A stretch of DNA of 64,000 nucleotides from Alphaproteobacteria bacterium LSUCC0684 (lineage in GTDB: Bacteria; Pseudomonadota; Alphaproteobacteria; Puniceispirillales; UBA1172): positions 892,638-956,637 of the forward strand of contig CP166130.1 in the NCBI GenBank assembly GCA_041228335.1, written 5' to 3'. Below the pieces are notes generated by a model. The model searched no databases. It worked only from the letters and a program-made list of their open reading frames with translations, and was not told the origin of the DNA. This document shows positions 26,033 to 33,911 of the stretch, piece after piece; position 1 is the first letter of the stretch, and the number at the start of each line of letters is the position of its first letter. The position numbers and the translations under genes were made by a program.

Positions 26033-26746
26033 ATGAGTGATATTGACCAGCGTGTCTGGCTGGTGATTGGTGCAAGCCGAGACGGTATTGGTGCTGCCAT
26101 TGCCAAAGCCGCGGCCGCCCAAGGCGACCGGGTGGTGATCACAGGCGCTGAACCTGAACCATTGTCCATGCCGGCAGGGGTTTCCGCATACCATCAGCTT
26201 GATGTGTGTGACACATCGGCGGTGATCTCGCTTGCGAGCGAGTTTTCCCACCTTGATGTGCTTGTAAATTGCGCCGCGATTTCGCGGCGGGATCTTGAAG
26301 ACGATCTTGAAGTGTTTCGCCATGTTATAGACGTCAACCTTATCGGCAATTTTGACGTGGTGAGGAAATTTGAAAATGCGCTAATTGCAGCAAAAGGGAC
26401 GGTTATCAATATTGCTTCCATGTACAGTTTTCTGGGCAGTCCAAAAGTGCCTGCTTATGGGGCAAGCAAAGCCGCGATACATCAGCTAACTAGATCACTG
26501 GCGCTTAAATATGCACCGCAAGGCGTGAGAGTTAATGCCATCGCTCCAGGATTTGTTGTTACCGAACAAACCGAACGAGGTCGCGCTGATACCCTGCATT
26601 ATGAAGCGGTAATCGCACGCACACCATTTGCCCGTTGGGGGGTGCCTGATGACATTGCTGGCCCGGCCCTTTTTCTGGCCAGCCAGCAAGCGGCGTTCAT
26701 TACAGGTCACACCCTTGTTGTGGATGGGGGCTATTCCATTGGTTAG
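26033..26746 (+). CDS. SDR-family oxidoreductase
   Basis: Short-chain dehydrogenase of 237 residues. The glycine-rich loop is IGASRDGIG, the catalytic Ser is in INIASMYSFLGS, and Tyr/Lys are in YGASKAAIHQL. The C-terminal ITGHTLVVDGGYSIG is typical of sugar and gluconate-type SDRs. An AGGACG ribosome-binding site supports ATG 26033 over GTG 26030. Three different SDRs within 3.7 kb imply several oxidation or reduction steps, or epimerisation by an oxidation-reduction pair. Confidence 0.87.
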   Translation: MSDIDQRVWLVIGASRDGIGAAIAKAAAAQGDRVVITGAEPEPLSMPAGVSAYHQLDVCDTSAVISLASEFSHLDVLVNCAAISRRDLEDDLEVFRHVIDVNLIGNFDVVRKFENALIAAKGTVINIASMYSFLGSPKVPAYGASKAAIHQLTRSLALKYAPQGVRVNAIAPGFVVTEQTERGRADTLHYEAVIARTPFARWGVPDDIAGPALFLASQQAAFITGHTLVVDGGYSIG

Positions 26747-26809
26747 AGCGAAGTTTTTCGGGATTTCGGTCATCGATAGAAGCAGGTGCAGATATTAGAG
26801 GATGGCGTT

Positions 26810-27331
26810 TTGAGAGCATCAGCGGGTTTGATAAAAATATTGAAGGCTTCAGGTGTAGAGACAATTTTTGCGCTGTCCGGCAATCAGATTATGCCACTTT
26901 TTGATGCCTGTCTTGATGAGGGTGTCCGCATTGTCCATGTCTGTCATGAAGCCGCAGCGCTCTACATGGCAGAAGCACATGCCCGCATTACCGGTGGCAT
27001 CGGAGTCGCCATGGTTACCGCTGGTGCCGGTCTTTGCAATGCAATTGCCCCTTTGTTCACCGCGACGCAATCGCAAACGCCGGTTCTTTTGCTCAGCGGT
27101 GATTCCGAGGCTAGTCTCGATAACAGGGGTAGTTTCCAAGAAATGGATCAGGTCCAGATCACCAGAGCGGTGACCAAATTTTCTCAGCGGATTTGTCAAA
27201 CCTCTGAACTTGAACTCATAACAAATGCCGAAATTGCGCCTGCGTTTGAGCGTGCCTTTGCAAGTGGCAAACCGGCCTGTATCAACGTCAGGATCCGTGG
27301 GTTTGGTGCCCCGACTTTCGCAAATGAATGA
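26810..27331 (+). CDS. Stand-alone PYR domain of a thiamine-diphosphate enzyme
   Basis: Protein of 173 residues matching only the N-terminal (pyrimidine-binding) domain of acetolactate-synthase-like enzymes: LIKILKASGVETIFALSG, the activating Glu in CHEAAALYMAEAHAR, and TAGAGLCNAIAPL. No diphosphate-binding (GDG...N) domain follows; the kinase gene starts eight bases before its stop. A TTG start at 26810 after AGAGGA gives the standard N-terminus; GTG 26786 is the outer possibility. It resembles the alpha subunit of two-subunit sulfopyruvate decarboxylase (ComD-type) in size, but no beta subunit is nearby. It may need a partner from elsewhere, or be a decayed gene. Confidence 0.78.
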   Translation: MRASAGLIKILKASGVETIFALSGNQIMPLFDACLDEGVRIVHVCHEAAALYMAEAHARITGGIGVAMVTAGAGLCNAIAPLFTATQSQTPVLLLSGDSEASLDNRGSFQEMDQVQITRAVTKFSQRICQTSELELITNAEIAPAFERAFASGKPACINVRIRGFGAPTFANE

Positions 27332-28226
27332 GCCTTTGAGAATAATTGTGGCTGGTCGTGCCACCGTTGATTTGATTATGGAAATCGATCAGTTTTCGGC
27401 ACGAGGTGAAAAGATGCGTGCGCATAATTCAAGTTTTGTGGTTGGTGGCCCTGGGGCGAATGCAAGCATTGCCATGGCTCGTTTTGGTAGCCTTCCCGCG
27501 CTCGTGAGCTATATCGGTGATGATATGATGGGGCAATTCATCCATCAGACGCTCAGGGGTGAGTCGGTTGATATGTCAATGAGTCCGCCAATACCTGGTG
27601 CGCGATCATCGGTCTCGGCGGCATTTGTTAACCAAAAGGGTGAGCGCCAGACAATAAATTTTGCTGGGCAGGGGTTCAGCAAACTGTCTCCGGTCATTGC
27701 AACTGGTGAGGCGCCATGTGCGGTTTTGGCCGACAACCGTCATCCGGAATTGACAGTTTGGGCAATTGACCTTGGACGCCTGCATGGAGTTCCGGTCGTG
27801 ATTGATGCTGAAGCGCCGTTTACCGCAGATCATGCCCGCGGTGCAACGCACCTTGCGTTTTCGAGACAGGGCCTAGACTCCTTTGCGTCGGGTCAAAGCA
27901 TTGAAGCCGGATTAAGACATGCGCGTGAAGATACCGGGTGTTGGGTATGTGCAACGGATGGCGAGAACGGTGTCTGGTATTTGCAGGGTAATGCGATGAA
28001 AAATGTCCCGGCATTTCCGGTTGATGCCATCGATACCATTGGCGCAGGTGATGTCTGGCACGGTATTTTTACCCTTTGCCTTGGTGAAGGACAGGATGAA
28101 ATAGCCGCGATCAGAACGGCGAATGCCGCAGCGGCGATGAAATGCAGACAATTTGGTGGAATAAAGGCATCACCTGACCGGCAAAGCTGCGATGCCTTCA
28201 TGGAGGAAAAATCGATATGCAATTGA
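27324..28226 (+). CDS. PfkB-family sugar kinase, YihV-like
   Basis: Ribokinase-family kinase of 300 residues that phosphorylates a sugar or keto-sugar with ATP. N-terminal substrate motif VVGGPGANASIAMARFG; C-terminal signature DTIGAGDVWHG with the catalytic Asp. Compared from memory with E. coli sulfofructose kinase YihV, it shares KGERxxIN, VLADxR and the AAAMKCRxFGG ending. The Asn and Arg reported to contact the sulfonate in YihV (N109, R138) have counterparts in TINF and LADNRH, though similar motifs occur in other PfkB kinases. It overlaps the PYR-domain gene by eight bases and the aldolase gene by ten, so kinase and aldolase are probably consecutive steps. Confidence 0.88.
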   Translation: MNEPLRIIVAGRATVDLIMEIDQFSARGEKMRAHNSSFVVGGPGANASIAMARFGSLPALVSYIGDDMMGQFIHQTLRGESVDMSMSPPIPGARSSVSAAFVNQKGERQTINFAGQGFSKLSPVIATGEAPCAVLADNRHPELTVWAIDLGRLHGVPVVIDAEAPFTADHARGATHLAFSRQGLDSFASGQSIEAGLRHAREDTGCWVCATDGENGVWYLQGNAMKNVPAFPVDAIDTIGAGDVWHGIFTLCLGEGQDEIAAIRTANAAAAMKCRQFGGIKASPDRQSCDAFMEEKSICN

Positions 28227-29242
28227 CACCGGGAAAGCTTTTGGGCATGCGCAGAATGGCGGACGAAAACGGATTGTTTAAAATGGTGGCTGCTGACCAG
28301 CGGCCACCAATCAAGGATCCGATAGCAAAGAAGCTTGACCTGCCCGAAGCACCATGGTCCGAAGTGGCCAGATTTAAAATGGAAATTGTCCGTCAACTTC
28401 AAGGGCCGAGTTCAGCTGTCTTGCTGGATCCGCATTACGGAATCCCGGCGGCCTTTGATGTTCTCGGGAGAAGCAAGGGGCTTGTCGTCACGCTTGAGGA
28501 CTCGGTCTTTAAGGAGACTGGTGAGGGGCGTTTTTCGGCAAATATTGATGAATGGTCGGTTGGTAAAATCAAGCGGCTTGGCGGTGACGCGGTTAAGGTT
28601 CTTGCGTGGTATAGGCCGGACGCATCACCTGAAAATATAGCTTTTCAAAAAGATTATGTGAAACGGGTTGGCGATGAATGCGCCCGTTTTGATATTCCGT
28701 TTTTGCTTGAACTGTTGCTCTATCCTTTGGCCAGCGAGGCGGCCACATCGCGCGGATATGTAGAGATGAAGGCAAAGGCAAGTGATCAGGTATTGGCCTC
28801 AGTTGAGGAGTTTGCCCGCCCGGAATACGGGGTGGATATGTTCAAGTTGGAAAGCCCGGTGAACGCCGACGCGATTGATGGCTCAACCAATGTGCAGGCA
28901 TTATTTGATGAAATGGGCCGGCTTGCCGGGCGACCTTGGGTTATGTTGTCTGCAGGTGCTGGAAAAGAAGCTTTCCGTGATATTCTCTCGCATGCCTTCA
29001 AAGCTGGCGCTTCAGGTTTTCTTGCCGGTCGTGCTATATGGCAGGATGCTTTTGCAGCTTATCCTGATTGGGATAAAGTCGTCGAGGGGCTTGCTGACGG
29101 TAGTCTTGGCTATCTCGAGGAAATCGCGACGCTGGCGGACGCAAGTGCACATCCATGGCATCACCATTCCTGTTATGGCGCAAATGGCGCTGTCTTTCAT
29201 CCTGTTGATGCAATGTTTCGATCCGGCTATGACACGATCTGA
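28217..29242 (+). CDS. Class I aldolase, LacD/YihT-like
   Basis: Aldolase of 341 residues related to tagatose-1,6-bisphosphate aldolase LacD and sulfofructose-1-phosphate aldolase YihT. Family marks are AADQRPP near the N-terminus, SSAVLLDPHYGIPA, the Schiff-base Lys210 in DMFKLESPVN, and GASGFLAGRAIW, which matches the YihT version more closely than LacD. It is expected to cleave the phosphorylated ketose made by the upstream kinase into dihydroxyacetone phosphate and a three-carbon aldehyde. It is the last overlapping gene of the run. The YihU-like reductase at 12864 could act on the aldehyde product. Confidence 0.87.
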   Translation: MQLTPGKLLGMRRMADENGLFKMVAADQRPPIKDPIAKKLDLPEAPWSEVARFKMEIVRQLQGPSSAVLLDPHYGIPAAFDVLGRSKGLVVTLEDSVFKETGEGRFSANIDEWSVGKIKRLGGDAVKVLAWYRPDASPENIAFQKDYVKRVGDECARFDIPFLLELLLYPLASEAATSRGYVEMKAKASDQVLASVEEFARPEYGVDMFKLESPVNADAIDGSTNVQALFDEMGRLAGRPWVMLSAGAGKEAFRDILSHAFKAGASGFLAGRAIWQDAFAAYPDWDKVVEGLADGSLGYLEEIATLADASAHPWHHHSCYGANGAVFHPVDAMFRSGYDTI

Positions 29243-29267
29243 TACTATAGATCAGAAAGAAGATGAT

Positions 29268-29372
29268 ATGTCCAAGTTGTCCAAAGCCATAGAGATGACC
29301 ACATTCTGTTTTCAGCAAATGCTTTCCCATAAACATCAAACCATCAACCAGGCTCATTTTGTCATTAGATAG
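29268..29372 (+). CDS. Possible small protein (34 aa)
   Basis: An ATG at 29268, preceded by AGAAAGAAG, opens a 34-codon frame (MSKLSKAIEMTTFCFQQM...) between the aldolase stop and the exporter gene. No family is recognised and the frame may be chance. Confidence 0.25.
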   Translation: MSKLSKAIEMTTFCFQQMLSHKHQTINQAHFVIR

Positions 29373-29379
29373 CCAGCAT

Positions 29380-30267
29380 ATGGATATGCCGGCCCCAAGA
29401 CAGCATAAAGCCGTGCTGGTTATGGTTTTTGCACTTACTCTGGCAGCGTTGAGCGCCGCCTTTATGAAGCTTCTGGCAGAAACCATGTCGCCGCCGCTCA
29501 TCAGCTTTTTTCGCTTTGCCGGCTATTTCCTCCTGTTGCTGCCGCTTGCCCTTTTCCGGCATGGGTGGCGAGTGCTCAGACCGCGGCGGCCTCTTGTACA
29601 AATTATCCGTGGGCTGACACTGGCTCTGGGAAACATGGCATTCATGTATGGTGTTCAGTATGTTGATTACGCCAATGCAATTGCCATTGTTTATGTCTAT
29701 CCCTTCATTATGGTCAGCCTGTCGACCTGGGTCTTGGGTGAGTCCGTGTCACAGAAGGCCTGGCTTGGAGTTTTTGGTGGATTTTGCGGTGTTGTTCTGG
29801 TGATGAGACCGGAGGTTGCCGGGATTGATTTGAATGGCTTGTTTATCGTTTTTACCGGTTTGATGGTTGCCATCCAGATGCTTCTCAACCGTAAATTGGG
29901 TGTCATGATGGACCCGGTTATCGTCGCCGTATGGGGTGCATTTACGGCTACCATTTTATCCGGCTTTACCCTTCCCTTTGTCTGGGGCATGCCGACAAAG
30001 TCAGAGATGATTCTGATCATGGGTCTTGCGTTAATGACCGCATTAAGCCAGACATTGATGATTTTCGCGATGTCATTGGCTCCGGCAGGCAGGATCGCCC
30101 CCTTCACCTATGTTGAAATTGTTGCGGCGGTCATCATCGGTTTAATCATGTTTGGAACCGTGCCAGACGCTATTTCGTGGATCGGCATGGTTCTGATTGT
30201 TGCCAGCGGCATTATGGTGAAAAGAATGCCGGGTGCGCTACGCCTTCGCCGTGGTGAAAAAATCTGA
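29380..30267 (+). CDS. EamA/DMT-family transporter
   Basis: Ten-helix drug/metabolite transporter of 295 residues with two EamA repeats. The first repeat includes ISFFRFAGYFLLLLPLALF and AIAIVYVYPFIMVSLSTW; the second starts near GLFIVFTGLMVAIQMLLNR. Such proteins usually export small metabolites. The frame opens at TTG 29359, but the ATG at 29380 is a better start. It lies 137 bases behind the aldolase and may export an end product (for example a C3 acid or diol) of the cluster, as exporters do in sulfoglycolysis. This is inference. Confidence 0.85.
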   Translation: MDMPAPRQHKAVLVMVFALTLAALSAAFMKLLAETMSPPLISFFRFAGYFLLLLPLALFRHGWRVLRPRRPLVQIIRGLTLALGNMAFMYGVQYVDYANAIAIVYVYPFIMVSLSTWVLGESVSQKAWLGVFGGFCGVVLVMRPEVAGIDLNGLFIVFTGLMVAIQMLLNRKLGVMMDPVIVAVWGAFTATILSGFTLPFVWGMPTKSEMILIMGLALMTALSQTLMIFAMSLAPAGRIAPFTYVEIVAAVIIGLIMFGTVPDAISWIGMVLIVASGIMVKRMPGALRLRRGEKI

Positions 30268-30277
30268 AATAAATCTG

Positions 30278-30583
30278 TCAACGATTTGTTTGTTGCCTGA
30301 CACCTTGGCCAAATGTGCCAGCCTCTACTGCCGTATCGAGAAAAACTCTTATCCCCAACTCACGGGAATAGATCATCTCCATCCTGATGCTATACCAGTA
30401 CCGCTCAAGCCTGTCAGAGAGTGCCGCCGCAGACTTGGCCGCTTTTGCCTCAGACTTGGCGCGAACGCAAACCTCGATCTTTTTCTTGTTAAACCGATGA
30501 CGGAGATCCGAAGGCACCGCCCTCGAGAAGTAAAATATGTCGTTTCTTTTGTTTAAATATACCGGAGACCTTACCCACACCAT
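30278..30583 (-). pseudogene. Integrase remnant (N-terminal part of a DUF6538-type tyrosine recombinase)
   Basis: A 101-codon frame whose start, YLNKRNDIFYFSRAVPSDLR, matches the N-terminus of alphaproteobacterial phage integrases with a DUF6538-type arm-binding domain. The central and catalytic domains are absent; the frame stops 11 bases from the end of the EamA gene. It begins 86 bases from the left tRNA-Leu repeat and reads away from it, as integrases often do. It is probably what is left of the integrase that brought in an older island on the left. Confidence 0.65.
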
Positions 30584-30668
30584 AGCAATTCAAACTCCTG
30601 TTCCCGAACATTAATCATTTGGAAACAGACACATGAGCCTTGAATCTAAGACCTTGATACTTGGTTTA

Positions 30669-30682
30669 TGGTGCCCAGGAGA
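30669..30682. repeat. Left attachment repeat (attL)
   Basis: TGGTGCCCAGGAGA, identical to the last 14 bases of tRNA-Leu(CAG) including CCA (57661-57674, as written on the + strand). The identity stops on both sides (A/C before, T/A after). It marks the left end of the integrated element. Confidence 0.82.
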
Positions 30683-30810
30683 TGCACTGCATTTTTATCC
30701 CAGAGTTTTTCAAATTATTTCAAAATCGAAAAAAATATGATATATTACAACAATATAAAACATATAATTGTTTCAGCATGTGTCATGTGATGCCATGACA
30801 TCTCGGATAT

Positions 30811-30836
30811 AAAGGTGGATAAATAGGTGGATAAAT
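30811..30836. repeat. Integrase arm-type repeat, left copy
   Basis: Two tandem units AGGTGGATAAAT, in the same orientation as the right-end copy at 57582-57609. They lie 128 bases inside the left att repeat and overlap the ribosome-binding site of the integrase gene. Probable binding sites of the integrase N-terminal domain, which may also let it repress its own synthesis. Confidence 0.6.
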
Positions 30837-30837
30837 A

Positions 30838-31995
30838 ATGGGTGCCAGATTTAAACTTTCTCAAGCATTCATAAAATCATGTGGCCCAGGAAAATATAAT
30901 GATGGGGCAGGGCTGTGGCTCCATAAAAGGCCTGATGGCGGCGGCCAATGGTTTTTCCGTTATACATTGTTTGGCCAAAGAAAAGAAACAGGGCTTGGTG
31001 GATTAAATAATGTTAATTTAGCAAATGCCAGAAAGAAGGCGGACCATGCTAGGGCGTTAGTTGCATCCAATATTGACCCGATAAATGAAAAGCAACGACT
31101 GAAAAATGATTATGCCAGATCATCAAACACAATAAGTATGATTGCCTCGCTTGCATTTGAAGCAAAGAAGGCAGAGCTCAAAGGTGACGGAAAGAATGGC
31201 AGATGGTTTTCTCCATTGGAATTGCATGTTCTGCCAAAGATCGGGAAAATGCCAATAGAGCAAGTCAACCAGCATGACATAAAGACCTGTATAAGCCCCA
31301 TTTGGCACAGCAAGGGGGAAACTGCAAAGAAAGCCATGCATAGGCTTAACATTGTGATTAAGCACGCTGCTGCAATGGGCTTGGATGTAGATATTGGAGC
31401 TGTTGAAAAAGCTAAAGCTCTGCTTGGTCAATCCAAACAGATAAAGAGTCATATTCCCTCTATGTTATGGGTAGACGCCCCAGCATTTTACAAATCACTA
31501 AATGAAACTACTCAAGCTGGATTGGCTTTAAAATTACTAATGATAACTGGTTTAAGGTCAAAACCAATAAGGCTAGCTCATGTATATGAATTTTATGGAG
31601 ATATTTGGACAGTTCCAGGAGATAAAATGAAGGGCAAAAAGAACCAAACCCCAGATTTCAGAGTGCCATTATCTTCAGAGGCAAAACGGATTATTAACAT
31701 CGCTAAAGATAGATCGCAGAATGAGTTTATTTTCTCCAACCATAAAGGAAAAATCCTCAGTGATGCTGCCATGTCGAGCATTATGAAAAGGGCAGAGATT
31801 AAAGCAAGACCACAAGGGTTCAGATCAACATTAAGAACATGGATAACAGAAACACAAAGCGTTAGTTTTGAAGTGAAAGAAATGGTTCTAGCGCATCGTC
31901 CAGCCTCTAAAGTGGTCAGGGCATATGAGCGAACTGATTTTCTGGATCAGCGCAAAGAAATCATGGAGAACTGGGCCGCATACTTACTTGGTTAA
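30838..31995 (+). CDS. int: Tyrosine-type integrase (DUF4102 arm-binding type)
   Basis: Site-specific recombinase of 385 residues. The N-terminal arm-binding domain includes YNDGAGLWLHKRPDGGGQWF and the SAM-like core-binding domain spans about residues 100-195. Catalytic positions are R240 (TGLRS), Q326-x-x-R329 (PQGFRST, where most relatives have His first), H353 (LAHRP) and Y363 (RAYER). The His-to-Gln change is unusual but the other catalytic residues are in place. It starts 155 bases inside the left att repeat and reads rightwards. A tRNA-fMet 3' fragment begins 23 bases after its stop. It is low in GC like the right-end replication genes. Confidence 0.9.
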   Translation: MGARFKLSQAFIKSCGPGKYNDGAGLWLHKRPDGGGQWFFRYTLFGQRKETGLGGLNNVNLANARKKADHARALVASNIDPINEKQRLKNDYARSSNTISMIASLAFEAKKAELKGDGKNGRWFSPLELHVLPKIGKMPIEQVNQHDIKTCISPIWHSKGETAKKAMHRLNIVIKHAAAMGLDVDIGAVEKAKALLGQSKQIKSHIPSMLWVDAPAFYKSLNETTQAGLALKLLMITGLRSKPIRLAHVYEFYGDIWTVPGDKMKGKKNQTPDFRVPLSSEAKRIINIAKDRSQNEFIFSNHKGKILSDAAMSSIMKRAEIKARPQGFRSTLRTWITETQSVSFEVKEMVLAHRPASKVVRAYERTDFLDQRKEIMENWAAYLLG

Positions 31996-32018
31996 GTAAA
32001 TTCAAAATATACCTTCAA

Positions 32019-32045
32019 CAGGTTCAAATCCTGCCCCCGCAACCA
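32019..32045 (+). repeat. tRNA-fMet 3'-end fragment (second att-like site)
   Basis: 27 bases match the T-arm and acceptor 3' half of initiator tRNA: CAGGTTCAAATCCTG followed by CCCCCGCAACCA. The 5' half of the tRNA is absent, and the first T-stem pair is broken, so it is not a working tRNA gene. It resembles an attachment-site copy left by an element that uses tRNA-fMet. No second copy was seen in this window. Confidence 0.7.
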
Positions 32046-32075
32046 ATCTTAACCACGTATTTACATATGTAAATT

Positions 32076-32915
32076 TTAATAAAATGCTTTACCCGGCCTT
32101 GGGTCTTTCCATCGTTCAGAATTTGGCGTTGTACAAAAAGAGAATTCATCATACCCATATACATTCCAGTTAACGGAATTGTTCAGTTCAAGAGTGCCCC
32201 AGGCAGCTGCTGGTTTTCCTTGGGTCGTGAATGTTTCCGTTAATGATTGCTGGGTAAAATAGTAAATTCCATTAATATTCGTAACAGTATTCCAGTGGAC
32301 ATGACCTGAAAGACAGATAACAGGTTGAGGGCAATTGGTGAGAATTGCACGTATTTCCCTATCGGCATCATATTTTGAACAGGCGGGTTGGTTTTCAAAA
32401 TAGTAATTTCCGATCTGACTATGTCCTGAAAGAGGAACATGACTGACCACAAGGCAGGGTTTATCAGCATTTTTCATTACATGTTCAAGCCATATCAATT
32501 CATGATTATCAACCAGAAAACCAACATTTATATTGCTGAGATCAATTTTTGTATTTGCACGCCAGAGCACAATCTGCCAATCGCCCGCGTCAATAACTTC
32601 GGAAGCAAGTTCCTGGCCAAGTATCACTTCGTTTTGTTCAATCGAAAGGTTGACGCGATCATGATTGCCACAAATGTGAAACACAGGCGAGTCCATGGTT
32701 TTGAATATATCAGCGATTTCAGTTTGATTTTTGATATCTGTATCACCATCCATATCTGAAATGCGATCTCCCATCTCAAGAATGAGATCAGGCTGTTCCT
32801 TGTGAGCAAATTCAGCAAAATTCTTTAGCAACCCAAGCGCCTGATCGCCTGATTTAGTTGCTGAAGACGGGCCGTGATGAATATCGGTAATAATGGCTAT
32901 ACGTGTTGTAATCAT
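32076..32915 (-). CDS. Metallophosphoesterase
   Basis: Calcineurin-like phosphoesterase of 279 residues with the five metal motifs in order: TDIHHG, MGDR, GNHD, SHVPLSGHS and SGHVHWN. There is no signal peptide. The layout resembles CpdA/Icc-type cyclic-nucleotide phosphodiesterases and glycerophosphodiester-cleaving relatives, so the substrate may be a phosphodiester. It is the last gene of a leftward set with an EamA transporter and a LysR regulator. In an element that also carries an importer of the glycerol-phosphate/sugar type, a phosphodiester substrate is plausible but unproven. Confidence 0.85.
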   Translation of the reverse strand: MITTRIAIITDIHHGPSSATKSGDQALGLLKNFAEFAHKEQPDLILEMGDRISDMDGDTDIKNQTEIADIFKTMDSPVFHICGNHDRVNLSIEQNEVILGQELASEVIDAGDWQIVLWRANTKIDLSNINVGFLVDNHELIWLEHVMKNADKPCLVVSHVPLSGHSQIGNYYFENQPACSKYDADREIRAILTNCPQPVICLSGHVHWNTVTNINGIYYFTQQSLTETFTTQGKPAAAWGTLELNNSVNWNVYGYDEFSFCTTPNSERWKDPRPGKAFY

Positions 32916-32940
32916 TTCACTTACATCAAAAAAAACGTCT

Positions 32941-33801
32941 TCATCTTTTTCCGGGGGTGAAATATCCGAAAGAGAGGCCTACCCCGAAAACAAGGATGAT
33001 CAAAGAAACAAGAAAACGCATTGTCAAAACTTCGTCAAGAATTACCATACCTCCAAGCATGGTGATTGCAGGGATTAAAAGCTGGGCAACCCCTGCTATA
33101 GAAGTTTTAGTTCGGGGAAGGATGCTGTACCAGTATGCATAGCTCAGCCCCGATGTCACAGCACCTGATAACAGCGCTAATACGATCCCTTTTTCTGTCA
33201 ATACAACTGGTCCATCATGAGGAAGAATAAGGAGCATCACGAGAGAAACAGGTAATGCTAAGGCAAAATTAGCTCCGGTCGATGCCATGGAATATCGGGT
33301 CTGCCGGCCATAGAAAGAATACATTGCCCAACCGCTGGCAGCGGCAATCATCGCCATGACAGCCGTCATTTCAGGCGCATTTGCCCCTTTTGGCCAGAGC
33401 ATGACTGCGAGGCCTATAAGCGCGATAACTGCTCCAATACTGCGTGTTTTCGGGATTGTTTCACCAACAAAAAATGCTGCGCCAAACATTACAACCTGAA
33501 CAACAGCAAACTGGATCAGTGCCCCGGCCCCTGCATCAAGGCGGGTATGAGCAAAGGCGAAAAACACCATATAAACAGAAATGGCAACCGCCGATTTTAC
33601 TGTTGCTGATATGTCCAGCAAACGAAATTGTCCGGCCCGGCCGAGTAACAACAGGATCAGCCATAGGGCGACAGCACCAGAAGCAAGACGTATCAGAGCA
33701 AAACTGCCCGGGTCGATGGTTTGTTCAACAAAGGCAAGGCGGGCAATCACTGAATTCCAGGCCAGAATTGCAACAGCTAAGAATACCTGCCAGTTCGACA
33801 T
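32941..33801 (-). CDS. EamA/DMT-family transporter
   Basis: Ten-helix transporter of 286 residues with two EamA repeats; it begins MSNWQVFLAVAILAWNSV and ends with the repeat GVAQLLIPAITMLGG. ATG 33801 is preferred over an upstream TTG at 33822. It lies 25 bases before the phosphoesterase gene. It probably exports a small metabolite; nothing in the sequence reveals which. Confidence 0.83.
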   Translation of the reverse strand: MSNWQVFLAVAILAWNSVIARLAFVEQTIDPGSFALIRLASGAVALWLILLLLGRAGQFRLLDISATVKSAVAISVYMVFFAFAHTRLDAGAGALIQFAVVQVVMFGAAFFVGETIPKTRSIGAVIALIGLAVMLWPKGANAPEMTAVMAMIAAASGWAMYSFYGRQTRYSMASTGANFALALPVSLVMLLILPHDGPVVLTEKGIVLALLSGAVTSGLSYAYWYSILPRTKTSIAGVAQLLIPAITMLGGMVILDEVLTMRFLVSLIILVFGVGLSFGYFTPGKR

Positions 33802-33911
33802 TTCTTTGCCTGAAAAAGACAATGGATTTCTCCGATAAAATATTTGGCATAAATGCTGAACAGGTCTGCATTCAATGGTTTATGTCACGGTTATTTAAGT
33901 GATGATTGGAT

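Noticed and set aside
30233-30556. 107-codon frame on the + strand
   Set aside because: It is antisense to the integrase remnant and begins inside the EamA gene.
32019-32045. A working tRNA-fMet gene
   Set aside because: Only the 3' part is present; there is no anticodon arm, D-arm or 5' acceptor strand upstream.
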